Source: Paenibacillus luteus (GTDB taxonomy: Bacteria > Bacillota > Bacilli > Paenibacillales > Paenibacillaceae). Taken from it: 64,000 nt of DNA. The DNA is taken from positions 62,001-126,000 of the forward strand of contig NZ_SKCD01000004.1 in NCBI RefSeq assembly GCF_006542765.1, written 5' to 3'. The notes under the pieces were generated by a model. It was not told where the DNA came from and ran no database searches. It saw nothing but the letters and a program-made list of their open reading frames with translations. The position numbers were made by a program, and so were the translations under genes. Below, one piece after another: positions 43,175-51,216 of this stretch; position 1 is the first letter of the stretch, and each line of letters opens with the position of its first letter.

Positions 43175-43211
43175 TTACACTATAAAAAAAATACTTTACA
43201 CTATAAAAAAA
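43175..43211 (+). repeat. Direct repeat before the 75-residue protein gene
   Basis: TTACACTATAAAAAAA occurs twice (43175-43190 and 43196-43211), with starts 21 bases apart, two helical turns. Each copy contains a TATAAA box, so these may be paired promoter or regulator sites. Confidence 0.6.
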
Positions 43212-43237
43212 TCCTTAACGGGATGGAGGACCATACC

Positions 43238-43465
43238 ATGAAAACGATGCTGATGTTCCAAAATAAAACGATACCCGTCTACTTAACCGATACGAATAAA
43301 CAAGCCATTGAAAAACTGTCTACCGTTCTTAATCGCAAACTGACCACTGGCAAAAACGCCTTGAAAACCTGTCTTAAATCTTTAATTAGCGTAGAGATTG
43401 TTGGCAGCGAAGCAACGCTTCATTCCTATTTTGAGCGTGATACATTAACAATTTCACTTTACTAA
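43238..43465 (+). CDS. Small protein of unknown function
   Basis: A 75-residue soluble protein. The first half is mixed and basic (MKTMLMFQNKTIPVYLTDTNKQA), the second has a Lys-rich helix and a beta-like SVEIVGSEATLHSYF. I know no family. The ATG at 43238 follows GGAGG by 8 bases, better than the upstream in-frame ATG at 43223 that overlaps the ribosome site. It is monocistronic with its own terminator and a direct repeat upstream. Confidence 0.65.
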   Translation: MKTMLMFQNKTIPVYLTDTNKQAIEKLSTVLNRKLTTGKNALKTCLKSLISVEIVGSEATLHSYFERDTLTISLY

Positions 43466-43480
43466 TATGAATTGGCAGCC

Positions 43481-43525
43481 AAAGATGCCCCGCAAAGTCA
43501 TATCGACTGAGCGGGGCATCTTTTT
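43481..43525 (+). terminator. Terminator after the small protein gene
   Basis: AAAGATGCCCCGC/GCGGGGCATCTTT stem with a 17-base interior and five T, 15 bases past the stop. Confidence 0.88.
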
Positions 43526-43641
43526 GTTGTAAAGCAGCCTATACAGCATGTTTGCTGCAACTATAGTGAACCTAAACATTGTATCATTAACTTTTGGGTT
43601 ATATACTAAAAGAAACCAAACGGAATGAGGACTTGAGTCGC

Positions 43642-44541
43642 ATGAACATTGAGGTAAACAGCCGCAATCTCAAATTTCTTGAATGCTTCGCATCAGAAAC
43701 AAGAATCAAGATGATCGAACTATTAAATCATAAACCAATGAACATCAAGGATCTGGCAGAGGCGCTCGGCATATCATCGGCGATCGTCACCAAGCATATT
43801 CAAAAGCTTGAAGAAGCAGCGATCGTTACGACGGAAAGCGTGCCAAGCACTAGAGGCAGGCAAAAAATTTGCCATCTCACGCTGGATTCGGCGACACTGC
43901 AATTTCGCGTAAAAGAGAAGCCCGATCAAAACCGCTACGCCGTTTCGATTCCGATTGGGCAGTATTCGAATTACGAGGTCAAGCCAACCTGCGGACTTGC
44001 GTCAAGCACCAAAATTATCGGCATGGTCGACGATCCCCGTTATTTCTCTGACCCCGAGCATGTGAAGGCAAGCCATCTCTGGTTTGGCAGCGGCTTTATT
44101 GAATACCGCATTCCTAATTACTTAGTTGGCAAACAAACCGTTAGAAGCTTGTCCATCTCGCTTGAAATCTGCTCGGAAGCTCCTCATTACAACGAAAATT
44201 GGCCCTCTGATCTTTCCTTTTACATCAACGACAGATGTCTCGGCACCTGGACATGCCCAGGCGACTTTGGAGCCGTAAGAGGCGTCTATACGCCAGAATG
44301 GTGGGATCTCGGGACCCAGCATGGGCTGCTTAAGCAAATCACCGTCGACTCGGAAGGTGCCTTTATCGACGGCATCCGCATGTCCGACACTGCGGTAAAC
44401 GATCTCAGCCTAAGCATCGGCGAAGATATCCGGTTCCGCATTAGCGCGCCGGAAACGGCGGCGCACAGCGGCGGCCTCAGTATGTTCGGAAAGCAGTTCG
44501 GCAATTATGATCAAGATATTCAGGTTTATGTTGCTTACTAA
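43642..44541 (+). CDS. ArsR-type regulator with a large C-terminal domain
   Basis: A 299-residue protein. The first 85 residues are an ArsR/HTH_20 winged helix (SETRIKMIELLNHKPMNIKDLAEALGISSAIVTKHIQKLEE). The rest, about 210 residues, is a beta-rich domain with many Trp/Tyr/Pro (YNENWPSDLSFYINDRCLGTW, PEWWDLGTQHG) that looks like a ligand- or sugar-binding sandwich. The family occurs in Paenibacillaceae near sugar genes. The ATG at 43642 follows GAGG by 11 bases. Its terminator is shared with the giant secreted protein gene. Confidence 0.85.
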   Translation: MNIEVNSRNLKFLECFASETRIKMIELLNHKPMNIKDLAEALGISSAIVTKHIQKLEEAAIVTTESVPSTRGRQKICHLTLDSATLQFRVKEKPDQNRYAVSIPIGQYSNYEVKPTCGLASSTKIIGMVDDPRYFSDPEHVKASHLWFGSGFIEYRIPNYLVGKQTVRSLSISLEICSEAPHYNENWPSDLSFYINDRCLGTWTCPGDFGAVRGVYTPEWWDLGTQHGLLKQITVDSEGAFIDGIRMSDTAVNDLSLSIGEDIRFRISAPETAAHSGGLSMFGKQFGNYDQDIQVYVAY

Positions 44542-44574
44542 TAGTTGCACAGGATAACCTTCGTGCAGCAAGGA

Positions 44575-44611
44575 AAAAGCCGAGCGGATCGTTCCCATCC
44601 ACTCGGCTTTT
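44575..44611. terminator. Shared terminator of the ArsR-type gene and the giant secreted protein gene
   Basis: AAAAGCCGAG-GGAT / ATCC-CTCGGCTTTT stem with a 7-base loop between two convergent genes; T-rich tails on both strands. Confidence 0.85.
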
Positions 44612-44650
44612 AAGGTTATTTTGCCATGTAAGCCTGACGCAACACCGCTT

Positions 44651-47600
44651 TTATTCGTTAACTGGAGCCTCATTCGCAAGCAGCTCGGGACTAACGGAAT
44701 GCCTTTCGAACTTGACAGCATCAACCCTCGTATAGATCATATCGGCAGGAAGCGTTGGCGGGTCAACCGTTGTAGGAGTAACTCTGGTTAAGCGAACATA
44801 CTCGCTCCCGTCTCCCGTAAAGTCGAACGTTCCTAGATTAAGCCATCCCGATGAACCGACTGTTGCATCGATATAGCTGACCTCGGTACCCGACTGATGC
44901 TTCACTTCCACTTTCACATGATTATCGTTTGCCGTTGTATGGACAAGCTTGTAGATGGAGACCGTATATGTCCCCTCTGGGAACTGGCCTTTCCACGTGG
45001 CTGATGATCCTTGAACGGTAGAATAGCGGGACTTCACCCCAATTTTGTATCCGGCTAAATTGCTTTGGCTCCAAGACCCTTCGGTCGTGTATAGCCCCGT
45101 TGTATTTGTACTGTCGACGATAACGGTTAGGTCCTTGATCGTTATGGCCAAAGGCGGTGTTGTTAAGGTTGCTCCGTCAATCGTGACCGTGGCCCATACC
45201 TCAATGTGATCCGTTTCCCCATCGAGATGCAGTAGGGTCAAGCTACCGCTGCTGTCCACTTCGGCCAGATCCGTACGATCAACGAAATACTCCACACTGG
45301 CCTGTGTCAGATCACCGATCAGACCGTTATCCAAATAGCCCGTTACGCTCAGTTGTGCGGTTTGAGTCATCTGGAGCTCGTTCCGATCGGACAGAATCAC
45401 CGCAGACTCCAATTGCGGCATCCTGTTCGGGTCCACCCACATGATTGCATCGGCAACTACCCGCGACTTGTTGGCCTTATTGGTTAGCTCCACATACCCG
45501 CTATCACCTGCAGCAAAAGGATAATCGCCTAGGTGCACCCAAGTGCCATTCGCCGTTGTCTCATCAACGGTAACCGTTTCGGAGCCCCCCCTATAATAAA
45601 CGGCAAATGAGGCATTCGTTGCCCAATTTTCACTCGCAGCGGTTATTTGCGGAAGCTTGTAATACACACTGTAAGTCACGCTTTCCGGCAGCTCCGGCCG
45701 CCACACGATTTTGCTTGTAGCTGTGCCGGCCGTCGATTTGGCATACACATAATTATCATAGTAATAATCGTTAGCCGTCGTATCTCTTATCCAGGCTCCT
45801 TCTGTCTCCGCCTCCGTATTATCCACAATGATAGACGAACCATCCTGCCAATCGGGTTGGACCGGAGTTTCCGTTACCTGATCAGGCAGATAGAGTGTCC
45901 GCTTGCGGGTCTGTTTCCCCTCCGATTCCACGTAATAAGTGAAGGTTTCGGATAAATCGTTCACCCGAATCGACCATTCCATCGGATAGATCGTATCCGG
46001 GATGGTCGTATACGTAGCCCCACCATCCAAGGAATAATGGATGGTCGCCGGTTTGGTCGTTTTTGCTTGCACATAAGCATCATAAACCGTTTCGTCAGGC
46101 TTTACGATCAGCATGCCTTTAACCGCATCGATTGGACTATGGATATCGAAGAAATAGCTTGCATCCGATGAATCGGCCGTTCTTACCTGATGCAGCGGCA
46201 CGTCAATATTAAGTCCCTCTACGATGATAGCGGTTATTCCCTTGCTCGATACCGTAGCTTGTATGCTTCCGCCGCGCATAACCGCTTGCTCTGGTGTGCC
46301 ATTATCGCGGATGATGGTTACGGTATAATCCTGTGCCGGGTTGAACCCAATGATTTGCGCATTCAATTCAATCGAAGTCTGAACTTCCTCGGACGATGAA
46401 TTGCTTAGCCCGATGTAAAATTTATCCCCGCTCTCTCCCGTTATCCAGTTTAATTGAGGATCGTTCGTCTGGATAATCCCCTTGGGCATCCAGAGCCAAA
46501 CGTCGGAATTGCCGTAGAAATGACCTGGTTTATTGCCATAAAGGTGATATTTAAACCATAAAAAATTCGTTTCGAATACGGAAGGAAAGGTAATGCTCCC
46601 ATTCGATTTCAAGGATTGTTCACTGATCAAATAATCCATCGTTTGCCCGAGCTGCCCCGGAATATGGTGATAATAGATGGATGTAGCCCCACTTGGTCCT
46701 TCCAGAGGAAAATCCGGTTCAAGTTGGCTGACGGCAAAGCCCTTATAGTAATAACCCGGATAGCTGGAATATCGTCCAATAACCGCATTATGAGCAATAT
46801 CCTGCAGCAGTTTATCACCGGTATAGAGCGACAATCTCAGCATGAATGGGGCTTCCTGGGCATTCATCCGATAATAGCCGGTTGTACTTCCCGCTTCAAA
46901 CGTCAATCCGCTCGGAGAAACAAGCCAACTATCCGCTTGTACGCCTCCGGCTACGTCTTCTGGGAGCTTGCTCCGAGGATATTGGTATTTCCCGCTTTCC
47001 GGCCAATGGAACGACTCCGCGTAATTATACGTCTCGGGCTGCGGAATCGTAACGGTGCCTTCAGGAACTGGACGGGCAACGAACATGGTGGCATACCGTT
47101 TGGCTTCCTTGTATGCGGCATTCAAATATTTGGGATCCTGAGTTTCCTCGTAAAGCTCCAAAATCTCCATCCACAGCTTGCTGTAATAATAGATGAACTC
47201 ATTTTTGCTCACATTGATGGATTCAGGAGTATCGATATGCTGCAGGATGTAGCTGTCGGCTGCATCCTTGGCAGCCTGTAAATACTGCGCCTCTCCCGTC
47301 ATACGATACATCATGAGGGGCTGAATGACTGGCCCCCGGTCTTTCTGGTCAGGATCGCGCACGAGGTATTCTTCCTCTGCCAGCGCCCTAATTCCTGCCG
47401 AAGTGCCCATCATCTGATTAACAGCGGCTACGCTTGAAACATCGAACGGCAGGGTGGCCATTTTCCATAACGAAGGCACCCCGTATACTTTCTTCTGCGT
47501 CGGCGACCAGCCGATGCCATTTCGCGATACGCCATACTGAACGGACGGCAATGCTCTCGTATCGTAAAGCTGGTCGTCCCCGGTCAAATAGTAAGCCCCC

Positions 47601-49723
47601 AGAAGAACCGCATTCGAACTTGTTCGAACACTATCCTCGTTTTCGATATCGATAAAGCCCTTGGCACGGCTCCACCACCCGCTAGGTGACGGGACAAACT
47701 GAACAGAGTCGTCCCCTTGCGGCTCTACCTTTAGCAGATCGATCATATTGAACATCGCGTCGGTAAGCGACAGGTCTGAGACATTTTCCCGATATGCCGA
47801 ATAACCGTACTCATTGCGAAGAATATCCGCGTAGGACTCATAAAGGTTGCCGCGCTCCGCGATTAGCCCCATATGAAATTGATAGGTGCTTTCTGCGGCC
47901 ATTTGCGAATAAGTCCCCAGCTGTGGGGCATAAAGAATCGGCTGCACGCTGCCTTCGTTGTTGACAAGGCTCATGCCAAGCCGCTGTTTCGTAACGCCGC
48001 CCGTCGGTTCAAATTCAACCGGAAGCTCTTCCGAAGGTACAAATACCCCATAGGTCAATGGATTTCCCGCACCGTCATTCTTCTCCACCAGACTCATCGG
48101 AGCGCTCAGCTCCCTCAAGCTTGTTGATTCCACCGTACCTACCATTTTTGCATGCGACCTGAAACCATTTAACACTTCATTAACGCCAGAGATTAGCTCT
48201 GTTGTGAAGGACTGATATCCAATCACATAATTGCCATCGCGGCGAGGCGTAAAGTTGAAGGAAACATCTGGTTTATTCCCTGCCATGGACCAGTTCACTT
48301 CAAAATCGTAATCGCTTCCATGCATAGCATCGGTTAATACCGCCGTTTGGCTGTTGGGAAAACTAATCCCGTCGAATGTAATCCAGCGTGTGTTCATCGT
48401 ATCGTAGTAATTGGTTCGGCTCCCTGCATTACCATCCAATAAAACCCATTGCTCCTCAAGCCTTTCCGCCACATTATGGATTGGCATCCAATTTCCCGTG
48501 TCCGCGTTCTTGTAGAACATGTCACGAACGATGGATTTGCCTCCATCCCATGTTGCCTCATAGAAGGTCGCCTTATAGTTTGCATTTTCAATGCTCCCTT
48601 TTTCCGTATAGCTGAGATTCGTTAATGTGCGGCTCCGCAAGGCGGGCAACGGCGGTGCTTGCTGCCGGATATTCCCTTCAAATTTGACTGCATCGGCCCG
48701 GGTAATAATCGTGCCCGTCGTAGGCTGCGTCCGGGTCAGCCTGACAAATTCGGTATCGTCGCCACTAAAATAATACTCCCCCAAATCCACCCATCCGACC
48801 GATGGGCCCGACGAAGGCCTAAGATCCATAAACAAAACATCCGTAATCCCATTGTGAACAATCTCAATCTTTACATTACTATCTGCTTTATCCGCCCAAT
48901 CAAGCTTATAGAACGATATTCTTGCCGTCCCTGCTTCCAATCGCGGATTCCATGTGATGCTTCTGCCTACGGCATCCGTATATTTGGAACTGGAATTATT
49001 GTAGCCCTTCACTCCTGCGCTTGTGGTCCAATAAGGAGCAGAGAACCCGTTACTCGCGTTACCTGCATCAACGGTGACCACATGGTCAATCGTAAGGCTT
49101 CCATCATCAATGATGATCGTCTTATGAGGCTCTTTCTGCTGAATATTCCCTTCGAATTTGACCGCATCAGCGCGTGTAAGTATCGTGCTCGTGGTGCCGG
49201 TAGACCGGGTCAATTTAACGAATTCTTCACCAACCCCGGAAAAATAGTACTCTCCCAAATCAACCCATCCCGCAGGATCGCCAAATGAGGGCCTCAGATC
49301 CATATAGAGCACATCCGTCGTTCCATTATGAACGATTTCGATTTTCACATTGCTGTCTGCCTTATCCTCCCAGTTAAGCTTGTATAACGATATTTTCGCC
49401 GTTCCTGCTTCCAAGCGCGGATTCCAGGTTATCGATCTGCCTGCTGTACTCGTATATTTGGAGCTGGATTGGTCATACCCCTTCACCCCTGTGCTTGTGG
49501 TCCAATTGGGAGCAGAATAGCCATTGTTCTCGTTACCCGCATCAGGTGTCACAACATCATTAATCGTGATGCTCCCGTCATCGATGATAATCGTTTGATA
49601 AGGCAAGGTCTCCGCATAAGCGGTCCTTATTCCTGCTAGGCTGAAAGGAACTACTATCGTCACGATGAAAACGAATAAGAAAAACAGCTTCCTTTTGACC
49701 AGTCCTTTGACCAAACCACTCAC
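44651..49723 (-). CDS. Giant secreted multidomain protein with golvesin-like modules, probable polysaccharide-active
   Basis: A 1690-residue exported protein. The GTG at 49723 follows AAAGGAG and gives a clean signal peptide (MSGLVKGLVKRK, hydrophobic core, AYA cleavage). Two N-terminal 153-residue golvesin C-terminal-like modules are about 78% identical to each other. A core of roughly 800 residues follows (about 360-1180) with helical-barrel-like Trp/Tyr-rich stretches such as WLVSPSGLTFEAG and YYHHIPGQLGQTMDY, then an Ig-like part, a third module (VADAIMWVDP), another Ig-like part and a fourth module (RVDAVKFER). I cannot assign the core; a lyase or hydrolase barrel is inferred. It shares an upstream 40-bp element with the lplB-like gene. 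Confidence 0.8.
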   Translation of the reverse strand: MSGLVKGLVKRKLFFLFVFIVTIVVPFSLAGIRTAYAETLPYQTIIIDDGSITINDVVTPDAGNENNGYSAPNWTTSTGVKGYDQSSSKYTSTAGRSITWNPRLEAGTAKISLYKLNWEDKADSNVKIEIVHNGTTDVLYMDLRPSFGDPAGWVDLGEYYFSGVGEEFVKLTRSTGTTSTILTRADAVKFEGNIQQKEPHKTIIIDDGSLTIDHVVTVDAGNASNGFSAPYWTTSAGVKGYNNSSSKYTDAVGRSITWNPRLEAGTARISFYKLDWADKADSNVKIEIVHNGITDVLFMDLRPSSGPSVGWVDLGEYYFSGDDTEFVRLTRTQPTTGTIITRADAVKFEGNIRQQAPPLPALRSRTLTNLSYTEKGSIENANYKATFYEATWDGGKSIVRDMFYKNADTGNWMPIHNVAERLEEQWVLLDGNAGSRTNYYDTMNTRWITFDGISFPNSQTAVLTDAMHGSDYDFEVNWSMAGNKPDVSFNFTPRRDGNYVIGYQSFTTELISGVNEVLNGFRSHAKMVGTVESTSLRELSAPMSLVEKNDGAGNPLTYGVFVPSEELPVEFEPTGGVTKQRLGMSLVNNEGSVQPILYAPQLGTYSQMAAESTYQFHMGLIAERGNLYESYADILRNEYGYSAYRENVSDLSLTDAMFNMIDLLKVEPQGDDSVQFVPSPSGWWSRAKGFIDIENEDSVRTSSNAVLLGAYYLTGDDQLYDTRALPSVQYGVSRNGIGWSPTQKKVYGVPSLWKMATLPFDVSSVAAVNQMMGTSAGIRALAEEEYLVRDPDQKDRGPVIQPLMMYRMTGEAQYLQAAKDAADSYILQHIDTPESINVSKNEFIYYYSKLWMEILELYEETQDPKYLNAAYKEAKRYATMFVARPVPEGTVTIPQPETYNYAESFHWPESGKYQYPRSKLPEDVAGGVQADSWLVSPSGLTFEAGSTTGYYRMNAQEAPFMLRLSLYTGDKLLQDIAHNAVIGRYSSYPGYYYKGFAVSQLEPDFPLEGPSGATSIYYHHIPGQLGQTMDYLISEQSLKSNGSITFPSVFETNFLWFKYHLYGNKPGHFYGNSDVWLWMPKGIIQTNDPQLNWITGESGDKFYIGLSNSSSEEVQTSIELNAQIIGFNPAQDYTVTIIRDNGTPEQAVMRGGSIQATVSSKGITAIIVEGLNIDVPLHQVRTADSSDASYFFDIHSPIDAVKGMLIVKPDETVYDAYVQAKTTKPATIHYSLDGGATYTTIPDTIYPMEWSIRVNDLSETFTYYVESEGKQTRKRTLYLPDQVTETPVQPDWQDGSSIIVDNTEAETEGAWIRDTTANDYYYDNYVYAKSTAGTATSKIVWRPELPESVTYSVYYKLPQITAASENWATNASFAVYYRGGSETVTVDETTANGTWVHLGDYPFAAGDSGYVELTNKANKSRVVADAIMWVDPNRMPQLESAVILSDRNELQMTQTAQLSVTGYLDNGLIGDLTQASVEYFVDRTDLAEVDSSGSLTLLHLDGETDHIEVWATVTIDGATLTTPPLAITIKDLTVIVDSTNTTGLYTTEGSWSQSNLAGYKIGVKSRYSTVQGSSATWKGQFPEGTYTVSIYKLVHTTANDNHVKVEVKHQSGTEVSYIDATVGSSGWLNLGTFDFTGDGSEYVRLTRVTPTTVDPPTLPADMIYTRVDAVKFERHSVSPELLANEAPVNE
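48662..49594 (-). repeat. Two tandem copies of a golvesin-like module in the giant protein gene
   Basis: Copies at 49594-49136 and 49120-48662 each encode 153 residues from TIIIDDGS to ADAVKFEGN and are about 78% identical by hand alignment, separated by a 5-residue linker. This points to a fairly recent duplication. The other two modules of the protein are far more diverged. Confidence 0.85.
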
Positions 49724-49835
49724 AGCCTCTCCTTTTAATGATAACGCTTCCAAAATAATAATGCCCCCTTTGCTAAAATGATCGTAAAGAAGCAATTAGC
49801 CTTATCCTGCTGGCTAACCCCGCTCCGTCGTTTTT

Positions 49836-49899
49836 ATCATAGCATGTCGCCCCATCATGAAATTTCTTTCATTTCAACAATTTCTTATAAGATTTTAAG
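49836..49899 (-). promoter_or_regulatory. Conserved 40-bp activator box and -10 of the giant protein gene
   Basis: On the minus strand a 40-bp box (49860-49899) is followed after 18 bases by TATGAT (49836-49841). The box has a CTTATAAG palindrome and three GAAAT repeats at exact 9-bp steps, and is 36/40 identical to the box at 60516-60555. No -35 hexamer is present. A YesN-type AraC activator is the likely reader. Confidence 0.7.
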
Positions 49900-49927
49900 G
49901 AAATGATATCCTGTCCGATATTTCAAG

Positions 49928-49985
49928 AAAAAACCTACATCCTAATTGACCGCTCAATTGCAGTCAGATAGAATGTAGGTTTTCC
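49928..49985 (-). terminator. Terminator of the SGNH hydrolase gene
   Basis: AAAACCTACATTCTA pairs with TAGGATGTAGGTTTT; the minus strand continues with T-rich sequence. It lies just past the stop at 50001, so the giant protein gene downstream needs its own promoter. Confidence 0.8.
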
Positions 49986-50000
49986 AAGTGGACAAATCAA

Positions 50001-51209
50001 TTATAATGGCGGCTGCACCACTAACAGTTTTCCAAGCTGAATGACCGTTTGATCATACCAAGCTGGATGCTGCCGAACATGCTCCATGCTTCGTTCATTG
50101 CCGCCTGCCTCAAACATGGCCGCTTTGTCTGTCTTCTCGTTATCGATTTCAAAGCGAACCGTATGTTTCCCATTCGGTAGCTCTGGCAAGAAAACATACT
50201 GATTTCGATTATGATCGTTATAGGGTGTGAATCGATCGATAAGGAAGGATTCACCTCCATCCACCGACACCTTCAATCGGCCGGAATCAGGCCCTCCGAT
50301 ATCGAATAACCCGATATGGGTCCCCTCGAATTGCACCGTGATAGCCTCTCCAGGATCGACTGCTCGCCAAAGGCCCGGGAACAACCAATTGTACTCGCGC
50401 ACTAAAGCAAAATCATCGGGGGTCATGTAAGACCATCCTTCCGAAAAAAGAGCAACACGATCCAGCGGCAGCATGGATGCATACTCCCAAGGATTAGCCG
50501 GAACCAATGGATTCTGGGGCAAGTGATGTTCCGATCTTTCTTGATCGTCGCGAAGCTCGCTTATTTTCTCAAATGATCGGGTAATCGTATCCGTGTAAAT
50601 CTGATGCCCTTCGGGAATTGTCGGATGGACCGAATCATGTGTAAAAATAACGGCTCCCGGAATGAGCTGATCTGCCCTAGAGGTGAAAATGAGTTTTCCC
50701 TCGGATACCAACTGACTGACCGCTACGCCCAGATGAATGGAAGGAATGCCGTAATAATCGGCCACTTCCTCCTGCATATGAGCCCCCTTCTGGTATTCGC
50801 CGGATTGGAATAAGGCCACATCCCGCTCCTTCAGCGTATAAACGAACAAAATATCGGTAAATGGGTTTCGCTTGCGGATTTGACGGACAATCCCTTCGAT
50901 CCGTGCCTTCGACTCGGAAACGCCGCCATCGTTACCAACAAACTCAACAAACACGAGATCGGGCTGATGACGCAGCACATCCGTATCCAAGCGGGCGCAG
51001 CCGAGGTCCGATCCTGTCCCATCAATGCCTGCGTTCACAGAGCGGATTTCCGCATGGGGATACTTACCTTGAAGCCACTCTCCCGTCATGACCCTATATC
51101 CTTGAGAACGCGTATTGCTGCCGCCAAAATAGACGATTGTCACGGTTTCCCCGTTTTCCAACTTCGAAATGACATTAGGCAGCCCTCTTCGAGAAAAAAG
51201 TTCCTTCAT
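50001..51209 (-). CDS. SGNH/GDSL-family hydrolase (probable carbohydrate esterase)
   Basis: A 402-residue enzyme. The SGNH domain (about 15-215) has the nucleophile Ser31 in YFGGSNT, Asn93 in GNDGG and the Asp192-x-x-His195 pair in HDSVHPT. A C-terminal beta-rich domain (about 250-360) with VDGGESFLIDRFTPYN and NGKHTVRFEI resembles a carbohydrate-binding or jelly-roll module. No signal peptide, so it would de-esterify imported oligosaccharides. The ATG at 51209 follows AGGTGA by 8 bases, and the gene starts 7 bases after the FAD oxidoreductase stop, so the two are coupled. Confidence 0.88.
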   Translation of the reverse strand: MKELFSRRGLPNVISKLENGETVTIVYFGGSNTRSQGYRVMTGEWLQGKYPHAEIRSVNAGIDGTGSDLGCARLDTDVLRHQPDLVFVEFVGNDGGVSESKARIEGIVRQIRKRNPFTDILFVYTLKERDVALFQSGEYQKGAHMQEEVADYYGIPSIHLGVAVSQLVSEGKLIFTSRADQLIPGAVIFTHDSVHPTIPEGHQIYTDTITRSFEKISELRDDQERSEHHLPQNPLVPANPWEYASMLPLDRVALFSEGWSYMTPDDFALVREYNWLFPGLWRAVDPGEAITVQFEGTHIGLFDIGGPDSGRLKVSVDGGESFLIDRFTPYNDHNRNQYVFLPELPNGKHTVRFEIDNEKTDKAAMFEAGGNERSMEHVRQHPAWYDQTVIQLGKLLVVQPPL

Positions 51210-51216
51210 CGCGACT

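Noticed and set aside
46616..47281. 221-codon plus-strand open frame
   Set aside because: Antisense to the giant secreted protein gene; no ribosome site and no domain-like pattern.
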